DNA of 59,088 nt from Bacteroidaceae bacterium (GCA_017933995.1 JAGBKI010000057.1:1-59088); one strand, 5' to 3'. Numbered from the stretch's first letter, positions 42,906 through 52,247 are shown. Translations and numbers: made by a program. Notes: generated from the letters alone by a model not told the origin.

Positions 42906-44225
42906 ATGAACAAGATTCTTATCATCATACGCCGCGAGTTCTTGACGAAAGTGAGCAAGAAGTCGTTCATCATCCTGACGGTGCTGATGCCTTTCATCTT
43001 CGCCGCCCTCATCTTCGTGCCGCTCGCCCTGGCCGGCATCAAGGACAGCGACCAGAAGCAGGTGGGCGTCGTGGACAAGACCGGCCTCTACACCGACGTG
43101 CTGCAGAGCGACGCGCAGTACGCCTTCATCCTGCTGCCCGACACCACCGCCGAACTGCGCGCCGACGACAGCCCGATGGAGGCCGTCGTCTACATCAGCG
43201 ACACGCTCGCCACCAACCCCCGCGCGCTTACCATCTACTCCAACAAGGAGGTCAGCGCCGAACTCCTCTCGCTTGTGCAGTCGCGGCTCACCGAGCGTGT
43301 GCGCAGCGACAAACTCAGCAGTTACAACGTCAGCGGCCTGGAGCGCATCATCGACGACGTGCAGGCCGAGGTCAGCGGCAACACCGTCAAATGGGCCGCC
43401 GACGGCAGCGAGAAGTCCAGCAACACGGGCATCGCTATCGGCGCGGGCTTCCTCTTCACGTTCCTTATATATATGTTCGTGATGGCCTACGGCGCGATGG
43501 TGATGCAGAGCGTGCTGGAGGAGAAGACCGGGCGCATCGTCGAGCTGATGGTCAGCAGCGTGAAGCCTTTCCAGTTGATGATGGGCAAGATTATCGGCAT
43601 CGCCCTTGTGGGCTTCGTGCAGCTCATCATCTGGGGCGTGATGCTGGCCGTCATCATCACCGCCTGCGTGTTCATCTTCGGCCCCTCGGCAGCCCCCGCC
43701 GATGTGGCTGCCATCCACGGCACGGGCGCAGCCGCCGTACAGGCCGCCGTACAGGCCGCTTCGCAGGGCGGCGCGCAGGAGGCGCTCGAAGCCCTCACCG
43801 GCCTGCCTTTCGCCGAGATGGGCGTGATGTTCGTGCTCTACTTCGTCGGCGGCTACCTGCTCTACGCCTCGTTCTTCGCCGCCGTCGGCGCCAGCGTGTC
43901 GCAGCAGGAGGACGCCAGCCAGTTCACGATGCCCGTCATCCTGCTGATGGTCTTCGGCCTCTACGCCGCGATGTACAGCATTGAGAACACCAACGGCCCG
44001 CTGGCTTTCTGGGCGTCGATGTTCCCGCTCACGTCGCCCATCGTGATGATGGTGCGCATCCCCTTCGGCGTGCCGTTGTGGGAGGAAGCGCTGTCGCTCG
44101 CCCTGCTCTTCGCCACGTCGCTGGCCACCGTGTGGCTCGGCGCCAAAATCTACCGCGTCGGCATCTTGATGTACGGCAAGAAACCGTCCCTCAAGGAACT
44201 CGTGAAGTGGATGAGGTATAAGTGA
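42906..44225 (+). CDS. ABC-2 type permease (NatB-like)
   Basis: A 439-residue membrane permease: an N-terminal signal-anchor helix (FIILTVLMPFIFAALIFVPL), a large periplasmic part (GVVDKTGLYTDVL... AEVSGNTVKW), then a cluster of transmembrane helices (GAGFLFTFLIYMFVMAYGAM, IIGIALVGFVQLIIWGVMLA, FVLYFVGGYLLYASFFAAVG). The layout is that of ABC2_membrane_3 / NatB. Between the ATPase and the permease is a spacer with A-rich and T-rich runs (42783-42905) and an AAGCGCTCCGCTCCGACGC piece. It is the partner of the ATPase at 41865. Confidence 0.88.
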   Translation: MNKILIIIRREFLTKVSKKSFIILTVLMPFIFAALIFVPLALAGIKDSDQKQVGVVDKTGLYTDVLQSDAQYAFILLPDTTAELRADDSPMEAVVYISDTLATNPRALTIYSNKEVSAELLSLVQSRLTERVRSDKLSSYNVSGLERIIDDVQAEVSGNTVKWAADGSEKSSNTGIAIGAGFLFTFLIYMFVMAYGAMVMQSVLEEKTGRIVELMVSSVKPFQLMMGKIIGIALVGFVQLIIWGVMLAVIITACVFIFGPSAAPADVAAIHGTGAAAVQAAVQAASQGGAQEALEALTGLPFAEMGVMFVLYFVGGYLLYASFFAAVGASVSQQEDASQFTMPVILLMVFGLYAAMYSIENTNGPLAFWASMFPLTSPIVMMVRIPFGVPLWEEALSLALLFATSLATVWLGAKIYRVGILMYGKKPSLKELVKWMRYK

Positions 44226-44287
44226 AAAAGCGCAGGGCTTTTTAGGAACTCTGCCCACAAACAATCCTAAAGACCAATAACCACACT

Positions 44288-44719
44288 ATGACCGACCAGG
44301 ACTATATGCGCCGCGCGTTGCAGGAGGCCGAGGCGGCGGCGCGCGAGGGCGAAGTGCCCGTGGGCGCCGTCGTGGTGTGCCGCGACAGGATTATAGCCCG
44401 CGCGCACAACCTCACCGAGACGCTCCACGACGTGACGGCGCACGCCGAGATGCAGGCCGTCACCGCCGCCGCCAACGCCTTGGGCGGCAAGTACCTCGAC
44501 CAGTGCACGCTCTACGTCACCGTCGAGCCGTGCGTGATGTGCGCCGGGGCGCTGGGCTGGGCACAACTGGAGCGCGTGGTCTACGGCGCGGCGGACGAGA
44601 AGCGGGGCTACAGCCGCTTCGCCCCCGACGCACTCCACCCCAAGACCGACGTCACCGCAGGCGTGCTGGCCGACGAGTGCGCCGCGCTGATGAAAGACTT
44701 CTTCAAACGACGCCGATGA
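44288..44719 (+). CDS. tadA: tRNA-specific adenosine-34 deaminase TadA
   Basis: A 143-residue zinc deaminase that makes inosine at position 34 of tRNA-Arg. The catalytic motif HAEMQAV (about 57-63) and PCVMCAGAL (about 87-95) carry His, Glu and two Cys ligands. Length and order are standard. Its TGA overlaps the ATG of the next gene (ATGA), so the two are translationally coupled. Confidence 0.95.
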   Translation: MTDQDYMRRALQEAEAAAREGEVPVGAVVVCRDRIIARAHNLTETLHDVTAHAEMQAVTAAANALGGKYLDQCTLYVTVEPCVMCAGALGWAQLERVVYGAADEKRGYSRFAPDALHPKTDVTAGVLADECAALMKDFFKRRR

Positions 44720-45105
44720 CCACCGCGAAACGCCGCTTCGGCGACACGGGCGAAGAACTCGCGACGCGCCACCTGGTACGTCAGGGCTACCATCTGCTGG
44801 AACGCGGCTGGCGCGTCGGCCATCTGGAGGTGGACATCATCGCCGAGCGCTTCGGCGAAATTGTCTTCGTCGAGGTCAAGACACGGCGCGACGAGGTGTT
44901 CCGCACGGCGCGCGAGGCCGTCGATCACACGAAACAGCGCAACCTGTTGGCCGCCGCCCGCGAATATTGCCTCACCAAGGATTTGGACCAGCCCGTGCGC
45001 TTTGACATCATCACTGTGGTGGGCGCGGCTCCGCCCTACCGCCTCGAACACATCCCCGACGCCTTTTCCGCCACCACCTACGCCCACGCCGAGGGGCGCG
45101 GATGA
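44716..45105 (+). CDS. YraN-family (UPF0102) nuclease-like protein
   Basis: A 129-residue protein. It starts MTTAKRRFGDTGEELATRHL and contains the PD-(D/E)XK-like core WRVGHLEVDIIAER..EIVFVE followed by VKTR, and QRNLLAAAREYC. The function of YraN proteins is unsettled; a nuclease or helper of DNA processing is suggested by the fold. The start is fixed by the ATGA overlap with tadA. Confidence 0.88.
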   Translation: MTTAKRRFGDTGEELATRHLVRQGYHLLERGWRVGHLEVDIIAERFGEIVFVEVKTRRDEVFRTAREAVDHTKQRNLLAAAREYCLTKDLDQPVRFDIITVVGAAPPYRLEHIPDAFSATTYAHAEGRG

Positions 45106-45163
45106 GCGTTTGCGGAAGTCTTCACACTCCGTAATTATATTATATATGCTTGTTCCGACGACG

Positions 45164-45336
45164 GACGGCCTGAAAGGCCATAAAGCGAACAGGGGAAGCG
45201 GCAAACACAAAATCCGCCCTGAAAGGGCAAAAGCATCCTTATATTAACGCTTTTGCCCTTTCAGGGCGAGCATAAAAGTCCGTCCCTTCCCAGGGCGTTG
45301 CCCTGGGCTGTGCGCTTTATGGCCTTTCAGGCCGTC
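45164..45336. repeat. Nested CCTGAAAGG hairpin element
   Basis: An outer perfect 24-bp inverted repeat (45164-45187 with 45313-45336, core GGCCTGAAAGGCC) encloses an inner perfect 20-bp one (45215-45234 with 45249-45268, core GCCCTGAAAGGGC) and a third small hairpin CCCAGGGC/GCCCTGGG (45289-45307). The same three modules recur at 54655-54745. It follows yraN and precedes the MATE gene. Confidence 0.8.
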
Positions 45337-45373
45337 ACTTGCGGATAATGTGCAACGTATAACCCCAATAACC

Positions 45374-46654
45374 ATGACGCTCTCCCGCCGCATCTGGGCC
45401 ATCGCCCTGCCCAGCATCGCCACGAACATCACCGTGCCGCTGCTCGGCCTGGTCGACACCGCCATCACCGGCCACCTCGGCGCCACGGCCTACATCGGCG
45501 CGGTGGCCGTGGGCGGCATGATGTTCAACATGGTCTACTGGCTGCTGGGCTTCCTGCGCATGACCACCAGCGGCCTCACGGCGCAGGCGCAGGGCGCGGG
45601 CGACGACGACGCCAGCGATCTGGCGCGCCACCAGTCGCTCACCTGGGGCTTGCTCTTCGGCCTCTTGATGGTCGTGCTGCAAGGGCCGCTGTTACAGGTG
45701 CTGCTCTACTTCTACGCCCCCACGGGCGGCGTGGCCGACGGGGCGACGACGTACTTCCGCATCCTCGTGTGGGGTGCGCCCGCCGTGCTCGCCGTGAGCA
45801 GCCTCAGCGGCTGGTTCCTGGGCCGGCAGGACGCGCGCAGCCCTATGGTCACCGCCGTGGCGCAGAACGTGGTAAACATCGCCGCCAGCCTCGTCCTGGT
45901 GCTGGGCTGCGGGCTGAAAATTGAAGGCGTGGCCCTCGGCACGCTCGTTGCCCAATGGGCCGGGCTGGGCGTCGCGCTTTTCTGCTACTACCGCAAGCAC
46001 GCCCGCCGCCCCCTGCTGCGGCTTCGGCTGCGCGGCTGCGCGCGGTTCTTCAGCGTGAGCCGCGACATTTTCCTGCGCACGGTGTGCCTCGTCGCCGTCC
46101 TGTCGTGGTTCACGCGCACCGGCACGGCTTTCGGCGAGGTGACGCTGGCCACCAACGCCGTGCTGATGGAGTTCTTCGTTGTCACGAGCTATTTCCTCGA
46201 CGGTTTCGCCTATGCCGGCGAGGCCGTCAGCGGCAGCCTGCTCGGCGCGGGCGACCGCGCGGGGCTGCACAGCCTCATACGCTCGCTCTCGCTCATCAGC
46301 GCGGCCACCGCGCTGGTATTCACGCTGGTTTTCCTTGTGGGCGGCGACGCCATCGTGGCGCTGCTCACCGACCGACCCGAGGTGCGTCGTTGCGCCACGG
46401 ACTTCCTTCCCTATCTTGTGGCCGTGCCGCTGGTGAGTTTCGCCGCCTTCCTTTTCGACGGCGTGTTTGTGGGCTGCACGGCCACGCGCCCGCTGCTGTG
46501 GAGCGTCGTGGCCGGCAGCGCAGCTTTTTTCCTCATCCTCTACAGCCTCCCCTCGTTGGCCAACCACGGCCTCTGGCTCGCCTTCCTGGCTTTCTTGTTA
46601 TTGCGCGGCCTCGTCCTGACCGCCGCCGTCCCCGCGTTGTTGCGGCGGGTTTAG
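45374..46654 (+). CDS. MATE-family (DinF-like) efflux transporter
   Basis: A 426-residue inner-membrane protein with about 12 transmembrane helices. The start WAIALPSIATNITVPLLGLV followed by DTAITGHLG is the DinF-type MATE signature. The second half contains a matching DGFAYAGEAVSGSLLGAGD. MATE proteins export drugs or metabolites by Na+ or H+ antiport. The ATG at 45374 (MTLSRR) is preferred over 45350. Confidence 0.9.
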   Translation: MTLSRRIWAIALPSIATNITVPLLGLVDTAITGHLGATAYIGAVAVGGMMFNMVYWLLGFLRMTTSGLTAQAQGAGDDDASDLARHQSLTWGLLFGLLMVVLQGPLLQVLLYFYAPTGGVADGATTYFRILVWGAPAVLAVSSLSGWFLGRQDARSPMVTAVAQNVVNIAASLVLVLGCGLKIEGVALGTLVAQWAGLGVALFCYYRKHARRPLLRLRLRGCARFFSVSRDIFLRTVCLVAVLSWFTRTGTAFGEVTLATNAVLMEFFVVTSYFLDGFAYAGEAVSGSLLGAGDRAGLHSLIRSLSLISAATALVFTLVFLVGGDAIVALLTDRPEVRRCATDFLPYLVAVPLVSFAAFLFDGVFVGCTATRPLLWSVVAGSAAFFLILYSLPSLANHGLWLAFLAFLLLRGLVLTAAVPALLRRV

Positions 46655-46842
46655 GCTCATGCAGAACTAATCCCATACAAAAAGAGAAGGAACTTACTTT
46701 TTTATTTGTAATCACACTGTGCAAGACGCTGGAAGCGTCAAAACGCCGCTTCATCGTTTCAAAAATTTTAGCGGAAATCCCATAAAAAACCATGTATTCC
46801 CTCTCGAATCGCAGGCGAAGCCGCTGAAAAACCGCGCCGTGG

Positions 46843-46948
46843 CTTTTAAATCTGCAAATTAAGCCTAAGTTTCGCCAAATTAAGGCTTAATTTGGCGAAA
46901 CTTAGGCTTAGTTTGTACAAACTTAGGCTTAATTTGCAGATTTAAAAG
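46843..46948. repeat. Iteron and 28-bp perfect inverted repeat element
   Basis: CTTTTAAATCTGCAAATTAAG at 46843 and onward (28 bases) is perfectly inverted at 46921-46948. The block AGGCTTA recurs at 46883, 46904 and 46925, 21 bases apart, and the centre CGCCAAATTAAGGCTTAATTTGGCG is itself palindromic. One TGTACAAAC is included, as at 477-527. The palindrome GACGCTGGAAGCGTC at about 46729 also has a counterpart (GACGCTTCCAGCGTC) near 331. Confidence 0.8.
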
Positions 46949-46999
46949 CCAACAGAAAAGTTTGAAGCCTTTGTACTCGGTTTTCGCGGGGCTTTGGTG

Positions 47000-47007
47000 T
47001 ATTTTTG
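47000..47007 (+). promoter_or_regulatory. Putative -7 element of the HhH-barrel gene
   Basis: TATTTTTG, 18 bases before the start codon at 47025. The -33 region is GTTTTCGCG, not an exact TTTG. Confidence 0.45.
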
Positions 47008-47024
47008 CGCCGATGTAAAACCGT

Positions 47025-49124
47025 TTGGAAACGACAAAAAGATTGATACGCCCCATTTCGCAATATGCCATAGCGGCCATGCTCGCGCTGCTGCCCGCAT
47101 TGGTTGCCGCACAACCCGCGCGGCGCGACAGCATTGGGTGGGGCGAGTTTGTGGAACTGTTCTTCGGCGAAGGTGCGGCCACGGGCGACGACGGCGAAAC
47201 CACGGCGGAACTGCTCGCGGCCTATGAAACCTTAGAGGAACTGCACGCCGACCCGCTCAACCTCAACACAGCCACGCGCGCCGACCTGATGCGCCTGCCG
47301 TTTATCGACGCGGCCAAGGCCGACAGCATTGTGGCCTATCGCGACAGGCGCGGATTCCTGGCGCTCGGCGAACTGCTTTTCGTCCGTCCCCTCACCTATC
47401 GCGACCGCCTCTACCTGCCGCTCTTCGTCTATGTCGGCGCGCGCGAGGAAGTGCGCCCCCGCCTGGCGCAGCGGCTTTTCGGTGGCAAGTATGAGGTCGA
47501 GACGCGCCTCGACATCCCCCTCTACCGCCGCGATGGCAACCGCCCGCACACGCGCTCCCAGATCGAGAAAAGCCCGGGCAGCGTTTATTTGGGCAACGGC
47601 CTTGCCAACGTAACGCGCCTGCGCTACCAGTATGGCACGGAGTGGGCGTGGGGCGCCACGTTCCAAAAGGACGCGGGCGAACCCTTTGCAGCGGAGGGCT
47701 GCGTGCCTTTCGACTACAACTCATTCTACCTACAGCACCGTGCACGGGGCGACCGCTACGAATGGATAGCGGGCGACTACGAAGTGCGCACGGGGCTGGG
47801 ACTGCTCTTCGGCAGCGGATTTTTCCTCAGCAAGGCGATGGCGGCGGGCGGCACGTGGCGACAAGGCGCTATGCTCAAAGCGCACACGTCGTCGGAGGAG
47901 AACGCCTTTTTCCGTGGCGCGGCGGGACGGCTGCGCATAGGGCGGCGCGTGGAGGTGGCGGCTTTCGTGTCCTATCGCAGCCTCGATGCCTCCTTCCAAG
48001 GCGACACCGTGCTGACGCTACAGGCCAGCGGGCTGCACCGCACGCGTCCTGAACTCGACCGCAAGGACTTCGCCAAGGCGTGGACGGCGGGCGGGCGCGC
48101 GGCCTACCGACTGGCGCTCGGCGAGGTGGGACTGACGGCCTATGCCACCCACTTCAGCCGCCTTGTGTGGCCCACGGAGCGATTCTACAACGCGCACTAT
48201 TTTCGCGGTCACGCAGCCTCGGGCTACGCCGTGGACTACGCCTTGCGCCGCCACCGCTGGGAGGTGCGCGGCGAGTTGGCAGCCGACCGCCGCCTGCACA
48301 TCGGCTACACCGCGCAGGCACGCTATTTCGTAGCCGACGAGTTGCAGTTCTACCTGCAACACCGCCACCTCTCGCCGCGCTTCGTGTCGCTCTACGGCCA
48401 CACGTTGCAAGAAAGCTCGCGCTGCGCCAACGAGCACGGCGTGACGCTGGGCGTCGCCGCGCAGCCGCTCTACGGCCTCACCGTGACGGCCTACGCCGAC
48501 GCCTTCATACTGCCCGAGGCCGTCTATCGCAACCACCAACGCACGCGCGGCCTCGACGCTTACGTCAGTGCCGAATTGCGCCGCCACACTGGGCGCGCCT
48601 GGACGCTCACCTATCGCTATAAGGCGAAGGAACAAGGCGTGACGGGCCACGCCGACCTCGCGCAGTTTGTCCACACCCACCGCGCCACGCTGCGGCTCAC
48701 GTTGAGCGGGCGCCGCCTGTCGCTCCACCCCGCCCTGACAGCCTCGCTGCGCCAGCCGCAGACGGGCGGTACGTCGTTCGGGTGGATGGCCTCGGTGCGC
48801 ACGGCGTGGCACCCCACGGCACGCTGGCAGGCAGGAGGATTCGCCGCCCTCTTCTTCAGCGACGACTACCAAAGCGCTCTCTACGCCTACGAGCCGCAAC
48901 TGCTGCGACAAGGCGGCATCCCCTCCTTCTACTACCACGGTCTGCGCCTCGTCGCCACCCTGCGCGCCCGGCTCCCCTGGGGGCTGGAAGCGGGCATCCG
49001 CGCAGGCAGCACACACTACTTCAACCGCTCCGAAATCAGCAGCGGGGCACAGCGCATCCGCTCGTCTTGGAAAAACGACGTATCTTTGCAGTTGCGCTGG
49101 CGGTTTGAGGCACGGCGGCGATGA
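47025..49124 (+). CDS. Outer-membrane barrel protein with N-terminal helix-hairpin-helix
   Basis: A 699-residue exported protein with signal peptide (AIAAMLALLPALVA, cleavage near AAQ). Residues ~75-115 are a ComEA-type helix-hairpin-helix: DPLNLNTATRADLMRLPFID followed by SIVAYRDRRGFLALGELLFV. The remaining ~580 residues are beta-strands with alternating aromatic residues, ending SLQLRWRFEARRR, an outer-membrane barrel. HhH domains bind DNA in ComEA, so a periplasmic DNA contact is possible, but in this family no function is settled. It has its own promoter-like sequence. Confidence 0.82.
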   Translation: METTKRLIRPISQYAIAAMLALLPALVAAQPARRDSIGWGEFVELFFGEGAATGDDGETTAELLAAYETLEELHADPLNLNTATRADLMRLPFIDAAKADSIVAYRDRRGFLALGELLFVRPLTYRDRLYLPLFVYVGAREEVRPRLAQRLFGGKYEVETRLDIPLYRRDGNRPHTRSQIEKSPGSVYLGNGLANVTRLRYQYGTEWAWGATFQKDAGEPFAAEGCVPFDYNSFYLQHRARGDRYEWIAGDYEVRTGLGLLFGSGFFLSKAMAAGGTWRQGAMLKAHTSSEENAFFRGAAGRLRIGRRVEVAAFVSYRSLDASFQGDTVLTLQASGLHRTRPELDRKDFAKAWTAGGRAAYRLALGEVGLTAYATHFSRLVWPTERFYNAHYFRGHAASGYAVDYALRRHRWEVRGELAADRRLHIGYTAQARYFVADELQFYLQHRHLSPRFVSLYGHTLQESSRCANEHGVTLGVAAQPLYGLTVTAYADAFILPEAVYRNHQRTRGLDAYVSAELRRHTGRAWTLTYRYKAKEQGVTGHADLAQFVHTHRATLRLTLSGRRLSLHPALTASLRQPQTGGTSFGWMASVRTAWHPTARWQAGGFAALFFSDDYQSALYAYEPQLLRQGGIPSFYYHGLRLVATLRARLPWGLEAGIRAGSTHYFNRSEISSGAQRIRSSWKNDVSLQLRWRFEARRR

Positions 49125-49140
49125 AAACACCGCGACGCAC

Positions 49141-49200
49141 ACCCCCAGCGGGGCGGCACAAAACCACTGTAGCCCGTCCTTGGTGAAACCCCGCTGGGAG
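49141..49200. repeat. CCCCAGCGGGG-type hairpin repeat
   Basis: ACCCCCAGCGGGGCGGCACAA pairs imperfectly with the downstream GTGAAACCCCGCTGGGAGT. The same AACCCCGCnGGGGTTG family occurs in the element at 57412-57600. Confidence 0.55.
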
Positions 49201-49279
49201 TAAAGCACACCACAAGCGAGCGCACCCATACTGACACATACAATCGTCCTTATTGTACCCCCTAACCACCCATATAGCT

Positions 49280-50230
49280 ATGCCTCGAAAACTTTTCCTT
49301 ATTATTCTATTAGCCATCACCCTCCTGCTGCCCGCCGCCGCGCAACGCGGAAAAGTGGCGCTGGTGCTGGGCGGCGGCGGAGCCAAGGGCGCCGCCGAGG
49401 TGGGCGTGATGAAGGTGCTCGAAGAGGAGGGCATCGACGTCGACATCGTAGTGGGCACGAGCATCGGTGCGCTGGTGGGCGGGCTGTACGCCTATGGCTA
49501 CGACGCGCAGCAACTGGACAGCGTGTTTCGCGCGCCCAATTGGATGGACCTGCTCACCGACCGCGACCCGCAACAGGCCAGCCAACCACTGAGCGTGGAG
49601 GACGGGGCTGTGCGCATCTTCGGTATCCCCCTGTGGGGCACACGGCGCGAGGGCGACAGCCCGCGATTGGGCTTGGTGCGCGGCCACAACGTGCTGGACT
49701 TCCTTGCGCACCTTGTGCCAGGTTGCGACAGCATTGCGTTCGACAGTCTGAAGCGCCCGTATCGCGCCGTGGCCTTTGACATCCGCACGCGCACGGAAGT
49801 GGACCTCGCCAGTGGCTCATTGCCCGTGGCCATGCGCGCCAGCATGTCGCTGCCACTGTTTTTCACGCCCGTCAGCGTGGGCGCAATGCAACTCATCGAC
49901 GGCGGCGTGGTAAACAACCTGCCCGTAGACGTGGCGCGAGCCATGGGCGCGCAATATGTCATCGCCATCGACCTGGCGCAAAGCGGCGCAGACCTGGAGC
50001 GCGAGGAGACATTCTGGCAGACGGTGCGCAGCCGATTGGGCATGGACGATCGCGCCAAGTACACAGCCGCGCGAGCCGATATTGACCTCTATTTCAACCC
50101 GCCGCTTGCGGGCTATGGCGTGGAGAGTTTCTCCCACCGCGCCGTCGACGAGATGATAGCCATCGGCGAGCGCCACGCCCGGAAAAACCTACAGCAGATA
50201 CGCGCTTTCAAACAACGCCTCGGAGAGTGA
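49280..50230 (+). CDS. Patatin-like phospholipase
   Basis: A 316-residue exported protein: signal peptide LFLIILLAITLLLPAAA, then the patatin domain with oxyanion motif VLGGGGAKGAAEVG (about 29-42), the nucleophile elbow VGTSIGALVGG (Ser about 63) and the catalytic Asp in LIDGGVVNNLP (about 205). These are serine acyl hydrolases acting on phospholipids. The size is shorter than the ~700-residue barrel-carrying PlpD type, so no outer-membrane domain follows. ATG 49280 is chosen over 49253 because it precedes the signal directly. Confidence 0.9.
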   Translation: MPRKLFLIILLAITLLLPAAAQRGKVALVLGGGGAKGAAEVGVMKVLEEEGIDVDIVVGTSIGALVGGLYAYGYDAQQLDSVFRAPNWMDLLTDRDPQQASQPLSVEDGAVRIFGIPLWGTRREGDSPRLGLVRGHNVLDFLAHLVPGCDSIAFDSLKRPYRAVAFDIRTRTEVDLASGSLPVAMRASMSLPLFFTPVSVGAMQLIDGGVVNNLPVDVARAMGAQYVIAIDLAQSGADLEREETFWQTVRSRLGMDDRAKYTAARADIDLYFNPPLAGYGVESFSHRAVDEMIAIGERHARKNLQQIRAFKQRLGE

Positions 50231-50368
50231 CCGCAACCCACGCCCGACGCGCCGCACACGCCCTTCCCGCCTCTTAACACCCGTTAAACTCGCGCCCGCC
50301 AATGTTAAACGATGTTGTCGGCGCGCGCTTTTTTGCTCCATAACTACAAGAAAAGTTGCAGCACGGCG

Positions 50369-50376
50369 TACTTTTG
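50369..50376 (+). promoter_or_regulatory. Putative -7 element of the HtrA gene
   Basis: TACTTTTG about 290 bases before the protease gene. If used, the transcript would begin just ahead of the large inverted repeat at 50416-50612. Confidence 0.5.
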
Positions 50377-50415
50377 CACAGCTTTTGCAAAAAGACCGTG
50401 CCAGAACCAATGGAA

Positions 50416-50612
50416 TTAAACCCAAAGCGGTCATTAGAGTTTGTAGGAGAATGGTTTTTTATTTTGTGGGACTTTTGGCTTATGCTCGCGAAGGCATAGC
50501 GGGCTATGCCGAGCGGGCATAAGCCAAAAGACACCAAAAGAAAAGCCATTATCCTGCAAAAAAGACAAACATAAAAACATACCCGTCGGTCTAATGACCG
50601 ATTTGGGTTAAA
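50416..50612. repeat. ~197-base long inverted repeat between promoter and htrA
   Basis: Outer arms TTAAACCCAAAGCGGTCATT (50416...) and ...AATGACCGATTTGGGTTAAA (...50612) pair with one mismatch. Further in, GTTTGT/ACAAAC and GAATGGTTTTTTATTTT/AAAAGCCATTAT-type stretches continue, then CTTTTGGCTTATGC (50472-50485) with 50517-50530, and the tip GGCATAGC/GCTATGCC (50493-50510). A short direct copy, AAACCCAAAGCGG, follows at 50610. No reading frame is present. It can fold into one long hairpin in the htrA leader or be a MITE-like insertion. Confidence 0.8.
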
Positions 50613-50668
50613 CCCAAAGCGGCATACAAAAGTCACAAAAACAGCAATCAACCAAAACCCAGCAAGCG

Positions 50669-52213
50669 ATGAAAAAGATGAAAACACTAAAAACAATAAT
50701 CCGTATGAACAAAAAAGTATTCGGCGTGGCCCTCGTCAGCCTGACGATGGGCTTCAGCCTGCTGGCCTGCGCCGACAAAGGCAACGACGGCCAGGCGCTC
50801 AACCTCGTGCAGACCACCGAAAAAGGCTCCGCAGCAGTGCCGGGTGGTCCCGTAGACCTCACCGTAGCCGCTGAACGCGCGGTGAACTCCGTGGTCTACA
50901 TCAAGGTGACGACCAAGGCCACCCGCCAGCAGCGCCAACAGCAGCAATTTTTCGACCCCTTCGGTTTCGACGATTTCTTTGGCTTCTTCGGCGACCCCTT
51001 CGGCGGTAACCGCAGCCAGCGGCAGCAGCAACAGCAGCAAAGCCCGCAGAAACAAGGCGCGGGCAGCGGCGTCATACTCACCGCCGACGGCTACATCGTG
51101 ACCAACAACCACGTCGTGGACGGCGCGGACGACATCACCGTGAAGCTCAACGACAACCGAGAGTTCAAGGCACGCATCATCGGCACGGACAAAACCACCG
51201 ACCTCGCGCTTATCAAGGTCGACGCCACCGACCTCAAGCCCATAACCGTGGGCAACAGCGACGCGCTCAAACTGGGCGAGTGGGTGCTGGCCATCGGCAA
51301 CCCCTACAGCCTCACCAGCACCGTCACCGCTGGCATTGTCAGCGCCAAGGCGCGCACTGTGGGCGCCAACAACAACGGCATCGAGAGCTTCATCCAGACC
51401 GACGCCGCCATCAACCCCGGCAACTCGGGCGGCGCGCTCGTCAATGCGCGCGGCGAACTTGTCGGCATCAACGCCATGATTTACTCGCAGACCGGTAGCT
51501 ACGCCGGCTATGGCTTCGCCATCCCCACAACCATTGTCAATAAAGTGGTGAACGACATCAAGCAGTACGGACAGGTGCAGCGCGCCATGCTCGGTGTTTC
51601 TGGCCGCGACGTGACCGACTGGATCGACGCGCAGAAGGAAGACGGCGAGGACGAACCCGACCTTGGCACCGTCACTGGCATCTACGTGGCCAAGGTAAGC
51701 CCCAAGAGCGCAGCCGAGCAAGGAGGTATCAAGGAGGGCGACGTCATCCTGGCCGTCGACGGCAAGACTGTGAACAAGTTCGGCGAACTTCAGGAAGTTT
51801 TGGCCGGACACAAACCTGGCGACAAGGTAAAGGTGACCATCATGCGCGACAAAAAGAAGCAGGACATCAGCGTTACGCTGCGCAACGAGCAAGGCGGCAC
51901 CGACATACTCGAACAGGTGAACACCGACGACCTTGGCGTGGCACTCAAGCCCCTCACCGACGCCGAGAAGCGCCAGTTCGGCGTGAGCTACGGCCTCAAA
52001 GTGACGGCCCTGCGTAGCGGCAAGATGAAGGAAGCCGGCGTGCAGAAAGGCTTTGTGCTTCTTGTGGTGAACGACACGCCCATGCGCTCGCAGGAAGACT
52101 TTGACGAAGTGGTGCAGAAAGCCAACAACAGCGACGAGCGCGTGCTGTGGATTCGCGCCCTGACGCCCACGGGGCGTCGCGCCAGCTTCGCCATCGAACT
52201 GGCACAGGAGTAA
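50669..52213 (+). CDS. HtrA/DegP-type periplasmic serine protease
   Basis: A 514-residue exported protease/chaperone of the HtrA family. The catalytic triad is visible: His in VTNNHVVDGA (about 148), Asp in TTDLALIKVDA (about 178) and Ser in NPGNSGGALV (about 253). A Gln-rich LA-loop-like insert (QRQQQQFFDPFGFDDFFGFF) precedes the active site. Two PDZ domains follow (about 300-400 and 420-510). A signal peptide or lipobox-like segment, LVSLTMGFSLLACADK, is at the N-terminus; ATG 50705 is an alternative start. Family members degrade misfolded envelope proteins. A terminator follows. Confidence 0.93.
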   Translation: MKKMKTLKTIIRMNKKVFGVALVSLTMGFSLLACADKGNDGQALNLVQTTEKGSAAVPGGPVDLTVAAERAVNSVVYIKVTTKATRQQRQQQQFFDPFGFDDFFGFFGDPFGGNRSQRQQQQQQSPQKQGAGSGVILTADGYIVTNNHVVDGADDITVKLNDNREFKARIIGTDKTTDLALIKVDATDLKPITVGNSDALKLGEWVLAIGNPYSLTSTVTAGIVSAKARTVGANNNGIESFIQTDAAINPGNSGGALVNARGELVGINAMIYSQTGSYAGYGFAIPTTIVNKVVNDIKQYGQVQRAMLGVSGRDVTDWIDAQKEDGEDEPDLGTVTGIYVAKVSPKSAAEQGGIKEGDVILAVDGKTVNKFGELQEVLAGHKPGDKVKVTIMRDKKKQDISVTLRNEQGGTDILEQVNTDDLGVALKPLTDAEKRQFGVSYGLKVTALRSGKMKEAGVQKGFVLLVVNDTPMRSQEDFDEVVQKANNSDERVLWIRALTPTGRRASFAIELAQE

Positions 52214-52247
52214 CGCGCACCCCGTTCCACGATTATCAACACCCCAA

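Noticed and set aside
50231-50668. Protein-coding gene in the htrA upstream region
   Set aside because: The 140-codon minus frame only translates the inverted repeat; no family features.
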